Assembly (NCBI RefSeq): GCF_016462545.1
Contig: NZ_JAEMTA010000041.1
Coordinates: forward strand, 1-46,056
Source: Mycolicibacterium sp.
GTDB taxonomy: Bacteria > Actinomycetota > Actinomycetes > Mycobacteriales > Mycobacteriaceae
Direction: 5' to 3'
DNA: 46,056 nucleotides
Positions 1 through 7,579 of the stretch are shown here, piece by piece (the first letter of the stretch is position 1; each line of letters opens with the position of its first letter). The notes beneath the pieces are model-generated. The model saw nothing but the letters and a program-made list of their open reading frames with translations. It did not search any database and was not told the origin of the DNA. Both the position numbers and the translations under genes were made by a program.

Positions 1-928
1 CGGGACACTGCGACTGGCAGCGGCCACACTCGGTACACGTGGTGAAGTCGAGGTAACCCTTCCAGGTGAAGTCCTCGATCTTGCCGCGACCGAGCACCGC
101 GTCCTCGGACGGATCCTCGAAGTCGATGTATTCGCGGTTGTACTCCATCGGGAGCAGCGGGCCCAGCGCGTTGGGCAGGCGCTTGAACGTCACGTTGACC
201 GGCGCCAAGCCGATGTGAAGGTGCTTGGAGTGCAACACGATCAGCAGGAACACCAGCATGATGCCGATGTGCAGCAGCAGGGCGACCGTCTCGATGATCT
301 CGTTGGCGGGCTCACCGAAGACCTGCATCCACGCGCCCATGCCGTGCGAGAAGAACGCGCCCCAGCCGTAGGGCAGGTTCTCGGTCACCACTGCGGCCCC
401 GCGGAAGAACGCGTAGCTGAGGATGACCAAGAAGATCATGAAGAGGATCAACCAGGCGCCGCCGGTGTGCGAGCCGTAGAACCGCGAGTCCCGGCCGTGC
501 TCCTTGGGTTCCGAGCGCAGTCGGATGATGGAGAACGTGATGATGCCGAGCAGCACGGCGACCGCGAAGAAGTCCTGCAGGAAGCCGAGCAGATCCCAGT
601 GGCCGACGAACGGGATGGCGAACTTGGGGTTGAACAGGACGCCGTAGGCCTCGAGGTAGACGGTGGCCAAGACGAAGAAGCCCCACATGGTGAAGAAGTG
701 GGCGACGCCGGGGATCGACCAGCTCAGCAACTTCTTCTGCCCGAGAACTTCGGTGAACTGCGTCGTGATGCGAGCTTTGAGGTTGTCCTTGCGGGCGTCC
801 TCGTCGATCGTCGGCTGGCCCGAGCTGATCAGGTTGACCAGGAAGAGCACGCGTTTTGCGGCGAAGGCCAGAACGACGGCCGTCAAGAGAAGGCCAACGG
901 TCAGCCTGATCAGAGTCTGCGTGTCCAC
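1..928 (-). CDS. Rv0338c-like membrane Fe-S reductase, N-terminal part (3' end outside window)
   Basis: Read directly on the minus strand from a GTG at 928, preceded by GGAGG; 309 codons are visible and the gene runs off the left edge. The protein begins MDTQTLIRLT. It shows about five hydrophobic segments (near residues 8-34, 72-98, 112-135, 158-176, 212-233), then the first ferredoxin-type cluster motif with Cys at 298, 301, 304 and 308, followed by Pro. This order, a membrane electron-carrier domain followed by 4Fe-4S motifs, is that of the heterodisulfide-reductase-like (HdrDE/GlpC-type) reductase Rv0338c of M. tuberculosis, which also lies beside the ini region. Membrane-bound electron transfer is inferred; donor and acceptor are unknown. 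The missing part should hold the second cluster and the CCG domains. Confidence 0.85.
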   Translation of the reverse strand, partial: MDTQTLIRLTVGLLLTAVVLAFAAKRVLFLVNLISSGQPTIDEDARKDNLKARITTQFTEVLGQKKLLSWSIPGVAHFFTMWGFFVLATVYLEAYGVLFNPKFAIPFVGHWDLLGFLQDFFAVAVLLGIITFSIIRLRSEPKEHGRDSRFYGSHTGGAWLILFMIFLVILSYAFFRGAAVVTENLPYGWGAFFSHGMGAWMQVFGEPANEIIETVALLLHIGIMLVFLLIVLHSKHLHIGLAPVNVTFKRLPNALGPLLPMEYNREYIDFEDPSEDAVLGRGKIEDFTWKGYLDFTTCTECGRCQSQCP

Positions 929-946
929 GCGCGCCTCCCGGGTTTA

Positions 947-989
947 AAGTTACCGCTCAGTAAGGTGTCTGGTTACCCACCGGTAACTT
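947..989. promoter_or_regulatory. Candidate operator upstream of the Fe-S reductase gene
   Basis: AAGTTACCG at 947-955 and CGGTAACTT at 981-989 form a perfect 9-base inverted repeat. A further GTTACC at 972-977 pairs with GGTAAC at 982-987, so the hexamer GTTACC/GGTAAC occurs three times within 43 bases. The block lies 19-61 bases upstream of the GTG at 928, where a promoter or operator is expected; the minus-strand TAACTT inside the proximal copy also fits a TANNNT -10 box. The binding factor is unknown. Confidence 0.4.
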
Positions 990-1129
990 AGGCTAGATGC
1001 CAGCTCATAGTGGCATCCGGACGTTTGGCATCGCTACGAAGGCTCGCCTAACTCACCGGTTGGTCAGAATTGTGACCAGCGCTCCCGTGCAAGTGGCGAA
1101 CGTTGGGCTCGCCGTGGCTGTGGCACTCG

Positions 1130-3619
1130 TCACGTTGCGTCCGGGGACCCCAGGATGGCCCGCAACATCGAGATCAGCTCGGATCGCGACTCCGCTCCCA
1201 GCCGGCGTCTGATCCGGGCGACGTGGTGCTCGACCGTCTTCGCCGAGATGAAGAGCTGGCTGCCGATGTCGCGGTAGGGCATGCCCTGCAACAGCAACTC
1301 GGCGACCTCGCGCTCGCGATCGGACAGCCGTGACTCCCGCGCCATCGATGAGCCTGAGGGGGGTGCTGCCATGGCGGGGGCCATTGCGACGTCGATGTCG
1401 TTCTCGTCACCGAAGGCGGTCAGCTTGAGATCTCGCGCCAACTGCAGCATGGCCCCCGAAGCCCGTCCGTCCGGCGTCTGAAGCGCCGCCTGGCTGGCAA
1501 GTCGGGTCGCATCCCAGGTCAGCCCGTGCTGTGCCAGCCCCTTGGCCGCCGCGGTCACCTCATCGGTGTCGACGTGATTGGCCAGGACCCGGAGCCAGGT
1601 ACGGCCCGCCGAGGCGAGGGCCCGGGCGAACGAACTGTGCGCGGCCGCGGCGGTCAACGCCTGCCCGTGCGGTGCCACCATCGCCGGCGAGTTCGCCAGG
1701 ATGCCGGCGTGCACGCCCGACCAGTGCAGCGGCATCGACCACAGACTCGGATTGCCAAGCGTGCCAAGGAGGTCGAACGCAGCGTCCACTGCGGGCTGAA
1801 CGAGGTCGACCTGACGCAGGCGCGCGGCGGCCACCCACAATTCTCCGAGCGGGAGCAGTGTGTAGAGATCGATGGAGTACTCGCCGAGCACCTCCATGGC
1901 GGCGTACCAGTGCTTCTGCGCGGCGCCGCTGTCGCCGCTGCGGCGCGCGACGGCAGTCTGAAGCGCCGCAGCCCACAGCGCGTCGCGCCGATGCAGCTTG
2001 GCCATCGACACCGCGGCGGCATCGGCCGCTGCGGCCGACAGTTGACCATCCAGCATCCTGGCCCAGCCGAGCAGCAGGGTGTGGCGATGGGCGACGAAGC
2101 CGTCGTCGTCGCCGGTCTCCCGGACGGCCCTCCCGATCGCGCTGCGGGCCCGCACCGAGTCGCCGCCGTGCAACGCCACCAGCGTGACCAGTGCCGACGG
2201 GGTGTCGGGCGAGACGACGGCAGACGTCCGCTCGGTCATCGACTGGGCCAGCCGGGTGATCGCCGTGGCGTAGGTGCCGTCGACCGTCAGCAGCAGACCT
2301 TCGGCGAGTCCGCGGGCCGCGCGAGCGGTGGACGTCGGCGGACCGGAGGCGTCGACGTCGAGCGCGGCGCGTGCTGCCGTGACGTCGCCCACGCCGAGGG
2401 TCGCCACCACCGCACCTGCGCCGACGAGGGCATCGGGATATGGCCCGAGCCAACGGAACAGGTCGGCGGCCTGGGCGGCACTCCCGTCGTGCAGGGCGAC
2501 GCTGGCGGCGATCCGCACCGCCGCGGCACGCTCGGCCGGCGCGTCGGAGCCCAGCAGCTCGTCGGCGAGCCGTCCCGCCGTGCTGCAGTCCCCCGTCAGC
2601 GCCAGGGCATCGGCGAGTTTGGCGTCGATCTCGCGTGCCCCGACCTCGGCGGCGGCGCGGTACAGGCGCGCGGCCTTCGAGGGGTGATTCTGCTGGCGGC
2701 CGGCCAGGTCGGTGAGTGCCTCGGCCAGGCGGACGTCGCGCAGGCCGTGCTCGGCGAGGCGCAGCGCCAGGTCCATCGAGAGCGTCGAGTTCTGAATCTG
2801 GCTCTGCAACAACGCCGTCTCGACGTGACGGTGCCGCGCCGCGCCGACGATCTGCGCGAGGCTCTGATGCAGGGCCCTGGTGAATCCGGGTCCGTGCGAC
2901 GGCGCGATCAGCCCACTGGCCCGTGCCACGTCGACGAGTCGCTGCGCCTCATCCTGATCCACCCCCAGTGCCGCGCCGACGTCGTCGGGCCCTAGTTCCC
3001 GACTGAGCGACGACAGCAGAAGGGTGTCGAGGACCGCTTCGTCGACGCGTCGCAACCTCTCGATGAGTGCGACCTGGGTGGCGGACGCGATGGCGTCCTC
3101 CGCAGGCACGCGGTCGGCTGAGGCCAACGCCGCGAGGCAGCGGTGGACGAGGAACGGCAGCCCTTCGGTGACCGCCATGGTGGCTCTGAGAAGCTCGCCG
3201 GAGGGCGCAGCGCCGAGGACGTCGAGCGCGATCCGGTGGACGTCGGCAGGTGTCAGCGGGCCCAGTGCCACGACGGGCGCCTCCCGCATCATGGCCGTCC
3301 GTAGCGCTGCGAGCGCGGGCTCGTGCGACCGCGGTTCGGTGGCGATCACCATCGTGGCGGTCTGGTCGCCCACGAGCTCGACCAACCGCTCGAGGTCCGT
3401 CGTGCCGAGGAGGTGTGCGTCATCGATGACGACCGCCGCATCCCTCGGATCGCCGTCGCGCGGGGCGCGTGCCAACACGGTGACCCCGGCCGCGCGTAGG
3501 GCCGTTCGGATGTCGTTGAGCACCAACGTCTTCCCGGTGCCGACCCCGCCCGACACCAGCACCTTCGCGGGCTCCGTCGGAGAGGACGCCCAAGCCGCGA
3601 CCGCGGGGCTGGCGGTCAC
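1130..3619 (-). CDS. iniR: IniR-like LuxR-family ATPase regulator (Rv0339c homologue)
   Basis: An 829-residue cytoplasmic regulator of about the size of M. tuberculosis Rv0339c. A P-loop (GGVGTGKT, residues 24-31) and Walker B (AVVIDDAH, about 62-69) mark an N-terminal STAND/AAA-type ATPase. A long Ala-rich helical, probably TPR-like, middle follows. A LuxR-type helix-turn-helix closes the protein (about 765-823, starting LSDREREVAELL). Rv0339c orthologues have been named IniR and described as needed for iniBAC induction. The position two genes upstream of iniB and next to the Rv0338c-like gene matches that synteny. The GTG start at 3619 overlaps the TGA of the upstream Hsp70-like gene by four bases (GTGA), so the two are probably translationally coupled. 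The ligand cannot be read from sequence. Confidence 0.85.
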   Translation of the reverse strand: MTASPAVAAWASSPTEPAKVLVSGGVGTGKTLVLNDIRTALRAAGVTVLARAPRDGDPRDAAVVIDDAHLLGTTDLERLVELVGDQTATMVIATEPRSHEPALAALRTAMMREAPVVALGPLTPADVHRIALDVLGAAPSGELLRATMAVTEGLPFLVHRCLAALASADRVPAEDAIASATQVALIERLRRVDEAVLDTLLLSSLSRELGPDDVGAALGVDQDEAQRLVDVARASGLIAPSHGPGFTRALHQSLAQIVGAARHRHVETALLQSQIQNSTLSMDLALRLAEHGLRDVRLAEALTDLAGRQQNHPSKAARLYRAAAEVGAREIDAKLADALALTGDCSTAGRLADELLGSDAPAERAAAVRIAASVALHDGSAAQAADLFRWLGPYPDALVGAGAVVATLGVGDVTAARAALDVDASGPPTSTARAARGLAEGLLLTVDGTYATAITRLAQSMTERTSAVVSPDTPSALVTLVALHGGDSVRARSAIGRAVRETGDDDGFVAHRHTLLLGWARMLDGQLSAAAADAAAVSMAKLHRRDALWAAALQTAVARRSGDSGAAQKHWYAAMEVLGEYSIDLYTLLPLGELWVAAARLRQVDLVQPAVDAAFDLLGTLGNPSLWSMPLHWSGVHAGILANSPAMVAPHGQALTAAAAHSSFARALASAGRTWLRVLANHVDTDEVTAAAKGLAQHGLTWDATRLASQAALQTPDGRASGAMLQLARDLKLTAFGDENDIDVAMAPAMAAPPSGSSMARESRLSDREREVAELLLQGMPYRDIGSQLFISAKTVEHHVARIRRRLGAESRSELISMLRAILGSPDAT

Positions 3620-5490
3620 TGACCCGCGGGTACCACCGGGGCGATCACCGGAGTCGTGACCGTCACGGGCGGCGGGGCCGCGGTGGTCGTGACGGGCGGT
3701 TGCGTTGTCGTGACCGGCGGCTGGGTCGTGGTGGGCTGCGTCGTGGTCGTCGTCGGCTGCGTCGTCGTCGTGGTGGGGGGCGTGGTGGTGGTGGTCGTCG
3801 TCGTGGTCGTCGTGGTGGTGGTCGTCGTCGTGGTCGTGGTGGTGGTGGGCGACGTGGTCGTCGTGGTGGGCGAGGTGGTGCTCGACTCCGACGTCGGGGA
3901 GTTCGACACCGTCGACGTACCGGTCGTCTTGCTGTCCGGGGCCTGCGTCGATGTCAGCGTCGAGAGGCTGGTGGTCACCAGGCCGTTCGCCCCCGTCGAC
4001 GAGATCGTGACGACCTCGGTGACCGTGCCGCTGTCGGTGGAGTTGCCGGTCAGCGTGACCGCGAGTCCTCCGACGGCCAGCAGCGCAGCGGCGGCCGCCG
4101 CCCCGAACAGAATGGGTGGCCGCTTGTACCAGGGCAGCGGAGCCGAATCCGGAAGGTCGTCCTCCTCCTCGTGGGCGAAGGCCATCTCGGGCCTGGCGCC
4201 CGTCGCCGAGTACTCCGACTGGTAGTCCCCTCCCGCGTAGGGCACGGGCTCGCCGGTCACAGCGTCGTCATCCTGCGACCAGGCCAGCGACCCCGCGGTC
4301 GACGACCCGTCGGGCGGCGGGCCGACCGCAGCGGCGCCTGCCACCCAGCCCATCGTCGGTGCCAGACCCGTCGGCGCAGAGTCGGCGGCCGGGGCCATCC
4401 CGGTCGGTGCCATGCCCGTCTGTGCATCGTCGAAGCCGGCGGCAACGAGGACGGCTGCCCCCACCGCGCTCGCCAGAACCGGTAGCGGAGTGGTCACGAC
4501 GGGTGCGCGGAGCTGTTCTGACAGCCGCTGCGTGACCAGTGGTATTGCGGCACCGCCACCGACCGTGGCGACCGCGGAGATGCTCGCGAGCGGAATGCGA
4601 TAGCGCTGCAACGTCTCCGAGATGGTCGACAGCAGCCCGGTCAGCGGCGCTTCGATGAGGCGCTCGAGCTCGGGCCGGGTGATGCGGACCTCGGACGAAT
4701 ACCCGGGCAGCTCCGCCTGGATCACCGTGGCGGTGTCGGCGGACAACCGTTCCTTCGCCGCTCGACATTCGTCGCGCAACCGGGTGAGTGACCCGACCGC
4801 CGCCGTGCTGGCGGGGTCGGCGGAGTTGGCCTGCGCGATGCCCGTGACCACATGGTTGAGCAACGCCTGGTCGACGAGATCGCCGGAGAAGTCCTGGTAT
4901 CTGACGGTGTCACCGATGACGGCGAGGCCGGAGCGCGCGTCGGCGAGGGTGATGCTGGTTCCGCCGCCACCGAAGTCGCACAGCACCACGACCCCGTCCG
5001 ACGGCAGTCCCGGCACCGACCGAAGCCCGGCCAGCGCGGCACCCGCATCGGGGATCAGCGTGGGGGGCACACCGCCGGGGGACAGGCCGGGCTTCGCCCG
5101 CAGCGCATTGCGCAGGGCGCCGACGACCCCCGGACCCCAGTGCGAGGGGACGGCGATCGTGACCGGTGCGCCACCGCCGGCCGCGCGGCCCATCGCATCG
5201 AGAGCCTCGGCGAGGACGACCTCGCCGCGATGAGACGAGCCGTCGGACGCCACCAACGGCACCGGGTCACCGACCCGTTCGACGAATCCCGTCAGTCCCA
5301 GCCCGGGCTGGTTGGGGCCGGGCAGCACGCCGACCTCCGGGGCGCGGTCGGTGAAGACCGTCAAGACCGATCGCCACGAGAGCGGCGGTGCGCCGACGCG
5401 CGCCGCCACCAGGTTGGTGGTCCCGACGGACAATCCGAGTGCGTCGCTCGTCAACAAGCACATCCCTGCTTCATCGGTGAAGATCAGCAC
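3616..5490 (-). CDS. Hsp70-like single-pass membrane protein with Thr/Pro-rich outer tail
   Basis: 624 residues. The N-terminal part (about 18-355) is an actin/Hsp70-type nucleotide-binding domain: phosphate-1 LGLSVGTTNLVA (18-29), phosphate-2 CDFGGGGTS (171-179) and an adenosine motif TVGGGA (309-314). There is no recognisable substrate-binding beta domain. A variable acidic linker, one hydrophobic helix (about 459-481) and a Thr/Ser/Pro-rich tail (482-624) follow, the tail holding 22 consecutive Thr (549-570). I infer a cytoplasmic ATPase head with an extracytoplasmic tail suited to O-mannosylation. The start is uncertain: GTG at 5490, or ATG at 5463, which gives a more typical short N-terminus. 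Its stop overlaps the iniR-like start by four bases. It is divergent from the Rv0340-like gene across a region with CCCCTAA boxes. I recall no such gene at this position in M. tuberculosis. Confidence 0.85.
   Translation of the reverse strand: MLIFTDEAGMCLLTSDALGLSVGTTNLVAARVGAPPLSWRSVLTVFTDRAPEVGVLPGPNQPGLGLTGFVERVGDPVPLVASDGSSHRGEVVLAEALDAMGRAAGGGAPVTIAVPSHWGPGVVGALRNALRAKPGLSPGGVPPTLIPDAGAALAGLRSVPGLPSDGVVVLCDFGGGGTSITLADARSGLAVIGDTVRYQDFSGDLVDQALLNHVVTGIAQANSADPASTAAVGSLTRLRDECRAAKERLSADTATVIQAELPGYSSEVRITRPELERLIEAPLTGLLSTISETLQRYRIPLASISAVATVGGGAAIPLVTQRLSEQLRAPVVTTPLPVLASAVGAAVLVAAGFDDAQTGMAPTGMAPAADSAPTGLAPTMGWVAGAAAVGPPPDGSSTAGSLAWSQDDDAVTGEPVPYAGGDYQSEYSATGARPEMAFAHEEEDDLPDSAPLPWYKRPPILFGAAAAAALLAVGGLAVTLTGNSTDSGTVTEVVTISSTGANGLVTTSLSTLTSTQAPDSKTTGTSTVSNSPTSESSTTSPTTTTTSPTTTTTTTTTTTTTTTTTTTTTTPPTTTTTQPTTTTTQPTTTQPPVTTTQPPVTTTAAPPPVTVTTPVIAPVVPAGQ
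3781..3846 (-). repeat. Threonine-codon tandem tract (22 Thr)
   Basis: On the + strand this is an uninterrupted run of GTG/GTC triplets, read on the minus strand as CAC/GAC-phased ACN codons giving 22 consecutive Thr (residues 549-570 of the Hsp70-like protein). Shorter Thr runs separated by Pro or Gln follow to about 3660. Triplet repetition of this kind can change length by slippage without breaking the frame. Confidence 0.85.
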
Positions 5491-5522
5491 TCACCATAAC
5501 CGTCGGACCGCGGGTCATGGGA

Positions 5523-5569
5523 GCAATCCCCCTAACGATCGCGAACCCCTAACGTTCCGCCCCCTAATG
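5523..5569. promoter_or_regulatory. CCCCTAA box cluster A (divergent Hsp70-like / Rv0340-like control region)
   Basis: Three boxes: CCCCCTAACG (5528-5537), AACCCCTAACG (5544-5554) and CCCCCTAATG (5560-5569), preceded by GCAAT. The same elements, including GCAATCCCC and a near-identical AACCCC(G)TAACGT, occur in cluster B upstream of iniB. The cluster ends about 50 bases before a -10-like TAGCAT (5622-5627) for the rightward gene and begins about 35 bases upstream of the leftward GTG at 5490. It is a candidate IniR-type activator site; binding is inferred, not shown. Confidence 0.55.
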
Positions 5570-5621
5570 CCATTGCGGGACGGGTGGGTTCAGCACCGAT
5601 CCCACGACCACGCCCCGGCGA

Positions 5622-5627
5622 TAGCAT
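5622..5627 (+). promoter_or_regulatory. Candidate -10 box of the Rv0340-like gene
   Basis: TAGCAT fits the mycobacterial TANNNT -10 pattern and lies 42 bases before the GTG start at 5670. No good -35 hexamer is visible at 16-18 bases, which fits an activator-dependent promoter. Confidence 0.35.
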
Positions 5628-5669
5628 TCGAGACGACCCAAGGACCCAGCCGCAGATAGGAGGTACCGC

Positions 5670-6239
5670 GTGGCGAACTCACTGCTCGACTTCGTCATGG
5701 CGTTGGTCCGCGATCCGGACGCTGCCGCCCAGTATGCGGCCAACCCCGCGCAAGCCATCGCCGACGCCAACCTCAGCGACGTGACGAGTGTGGACGTCAA
5801 CCACCTGATCCCCGTCGTCGCCGAGTCGATGTCGACGGTCGTGCCGACGGGCGGGGGTTCGGGCGACGTGGGCACCCTCCTCGACTCGGCCCACAACGTC
5901 TGGTCGAGCGGCGCGGCGACGGCGGCGTTCGACGCCTTCGACGACCACCTGCCGCTTCAGGGCAGCGACATCGTGGCTGATCACGTCCCCACCGTGGCCA
6001 ACGTCATCGAACTGCCGGAGGACTCGACGCCCACCATCGTCGACCATGGTTTCGACGACGTCAGCCTGCCGACCATCGCAGGTCCGACGGACCAGGGGCC
6101 GGCCTTCGATGCACCCGTCGTCGACGACGGGCAGACGCTGGACGCCGCGACCCTCGACGACGCGCACCACGACGTCGGCGCTGCGATCGACGATCACCTC
6201 GATCATCCACACGACCCGGGTTTCGACATCTTCACGTGA
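5670..6239 (+). CDS. Rv0340-like protein with IniB-type N-terminal domain
   Basis: 189 residues; GTG start at 5670 with ATAGGAGGT at 5656-5664. The N-terminus (MANSLLDFVMALVRDPDAAA) is the short helical domain also found at the start of IniB (MTNLIDYILDLFRSPAVAAN). The gene occupies the place of Rv0340 immediately before iniB. The remainder is Asp/Ala/Thr/Pro-rich, of low complexity and strongly acidic, and ends in an Asp/His-rich segment (about 171-189, with DDHLDHPHDPG). There is no signal peptide or transmembrane segment. It is separated from iniB by a strong hairpin and an apparent new promoter, so the two are probably separately transcribed under the same control. Function is unknown; a role in the cell-wall-stress response is inferred from context. 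Confidence 0.8.
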   Translation: MANSLLDFVMALVRDPDAAAQYAANPAQAIADANLSDVTSVDVNHLIPVVAESMSTVVPTGGGSGDVGTLLDSAHNVWSSGAATAAFDAFDDHLPLQGSDIVADHVPTVANVIELPEDSTPTIVDHGFDDVSLPTIAGPTDQGPAFDAPVVDDGQTLDAATLDDAHHDVGAAIDDHLDHPHDPGFDIFT

Positions 6240-6259
6240 CCCAGCGACCATCTGATGCA

Positions 6260-6291
6260 CGACGGCGCGGCCAGTAATGGCCGCGCCGTCG
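6260..6291 (+). terminator. Perfect 14-bp hairpin after the Rv0340-like gene
   Basis: CGACGGCGCGGCCA (6260-6273) pairs perfectly with 6278-6291 across a GTAA loop. It begins 20 bases after the stop codon at 6239. No U-tract follows, as is common for mycobacterial terminator-like hairpins. Confidence 0.7.
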
Positions 6292-6345
6292 GCGTTTGCG
6301 ACACCACGTTCGCGCAGGTCAGCGCCGTGTGAACGGCATTGCCCC

Positions 6346-6393
6346 GCAATCCCCTAATCCCCTAACGGGCACCCCTAGGGAACCCCGTAACGT
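6346..6393. promoter_or_regulatory. CCCCTAA box cluster B upstream of iniB
   Basis: The region carries GCAAT followed by CCCCTAAT (6351-6358), CCCCTAACG (6359-6367), the variant ACCCCTAGGG (6371-6380) and AACCCCGTAACGT (6381-6393). Order and flanks resemble cluster A (5523-5569). It ends about 50 bases before the candidate -10 of iniB at 6445, the same geometry as in cluster A. It probably binds the activator of the ini genes. Confidence 0.55.
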
Positions 6394-6421
6394 CCCCGAT
6401 GAGCGAGGGGTCACGGCCCCG

Positions 6422-6450
6422 TTTCCGGCGGGTGCACGGGCTCATAACGT
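6422..6450 (+). promoter_or_regulatory. Candidate iniB promoter
   Basis: TTTCCG (6422-6427), a 17-base spacer and TAACGT (6445-6450) give a SigA-like promoter with a weak -35. A 5' untranslated region of about 65-70 bases would precede the ATG at 6525. The box assignment is by eye. Confidence 0.35.
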
Positions 6451-6524
6451 AGTGACCAGATCGCCGCGAGGCCGGCGACACGAACACCTTCCGCACCGAA
6501 GACCCTCCACCGAAAGGCACTCCC

Positions 6525-7571
6525 ATGACGAACCTCATCGACTACATCCTCGACTTGTTCCGCAGCCCCGCAGTCGCCGCCAACTTCATCCAGGACCCCG
6601 ATGGCGCCCTGCGGTCGGTGGGTCTGCAGAACGTCAGCGCCGCACAGTTCCAGGCCGTCGCGGCCTCCGCAGCGCCCGCCGGAGTCCTGCTCGGCGGTGG
6701 CGATCCCGTCCAGGGTCTGCAGCACGCGGTCGCGAGCTACCACAACATCCCGGCCGCGTTCTCCCCGCAGACGGCCTTCGCGCCGCAGACGGACTTCGCC
6801 AGCAACAACGCCACCCAGCTCGCGAGCAACAACGACACCTCGCTGTTCAGCCCCGACCAGCACGCGGGATCCAATGCCCAGCAGGGCGCCTTCAACCTCG
6901 GGTTCGGCGACATCACCCTCGGCGACAAGACCAGTAACACCGCTACCAACGGCGGCGTCGTGAACACCGGCACGGCCGGCCACATCGACACCACCAGCGT
7001 CAACGGCGACGGCAACGTGGTGGGCCACGGCAACAGCGCCAACACGGGCTACATCGACGGCGGCAGCCACTCGCCGATCATCATCGGCGAGGGCAACGAA
7101 ACCTCCGTCAAGGACACCTCGCAGCACTCCGGTGGCGACATCATCGACGGAAACCAGGGCACCGTCATCAAGGACAACGACATGTCCGGTGGCCACGGTG
7201 GCAGCGCCAGCTCCAGCGGTGGTGGCGGACTGCTTGGCATCGGCAACGGCGGCAACGAGGCCAACGCCGGTGGCGGCGGCGGGGGCGGCTCGATCATCGT
7301 GACCGACAACGGAAACCACTCGAACACGTCCACCACGACGGTCGGTGGCAACCAGACCTCTGCCGGTCACGACCTGGGCAGCGGCAACTCCACGACCGTC
7401 GATTCGTCCACGCACACCGCCAGCACGGTGCACGAGGACAACACCTTCGCTCAGGACAACTCCACCCACACCGACAGCTCGATCCACAGCGACAACACGT
7501 TCTCCCAGGAGAACTCGCTGCACCAGTCGGCCGATACGCACATCGCACCCGATACGCACATCGGCTTCTGA
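6525..7571 (+). CDS. iniB: IniB, cell-wall-stress-inducible protein
   Basis: 348 residues, ATG at 6525 after GAAAGG. The N-terminal 40 residues (MTNLIDYILDLFRSPAVAAN onward) are the conserved IniB helical domain. The central part (about 130-280) is rich in Gly, Asn, Asp, Ser and Thr with loose NxGxGN-like repeats, suggestive of a beta-solenoid or disordered structure. The C-terminal 90 residues contain repeated His/Asp/Ser elements such as HEDNTFAQDN and HSDNTFSQEN, and the protein ends in DTHIGF. There is no signal peptide. M. tuberculosis IniB is longer and Gly/Ala-rich, so the low-complexity part has diverged. It is the first gene of the isoniazid/ethambutol-inducible iniBAC operon, followed by a 15-bp hairpin before iniA. 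Its molecular role is unknown. Confidence 0.9.
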   Translation: MTNLIDYILDLFRSPAVAANFIQDPDGALRSVGLQNVSAAQFQAVAASAAPAGVLLGGGDPVQGLQHAVASYHNIPAAFSPQTAFAPQTDFASNNATQLASNNDTSLFSPDQHAGSNAQQGAFNLGFGDITLGDKTSNTATNGGVVNTGTAGHIDTTSVNGDGNVVGHGNSANTGYIDGGSHSPIIIGEGNETSVKDTSQHSGGDIIDGNQGTVIKDNDMSGGHGGSASSSGGGGLLGIGNGGNEANAGGGGGGGSIIVTDNGNHSNTSTTTVGGNQTSAGHDLGSGNSTTVDSSTHTASTVHEDNTFAQDNSTHTDSSIHSDNTFSQENSLHQSADTHIAPDTHIGF

Positions 7572-7579
7572 TTCAAAGG

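Noticed and set aside
215..991. 258-codon + strand open frame over the Fe-S reductase gene
   Set aside because: The minus frame has transmembrane helices, a ribosome site and a 4Fe-4S motif; the + frame is Glu/Gln/Asp-rich without domains.
1526..2995. 489-codon open frame antisense to the iniR-like gene
   Set aside because: Arg/Gly/Gln-rich translation with no motif; the sense strand encodes a complete P-loop/LuxR protein.
3656..4225. Apparent Val-rich protein on the + strand across the poly-Thr tract
   Set aside because: Merely the complement of Thr codons (GTN); no function expected.
6411..7559. 382-codon open frame antisense to iniB
   Set aside because: A Val/Gly-rich mirror of the iniB low-complexity region; it would also cover the iniB promoter.
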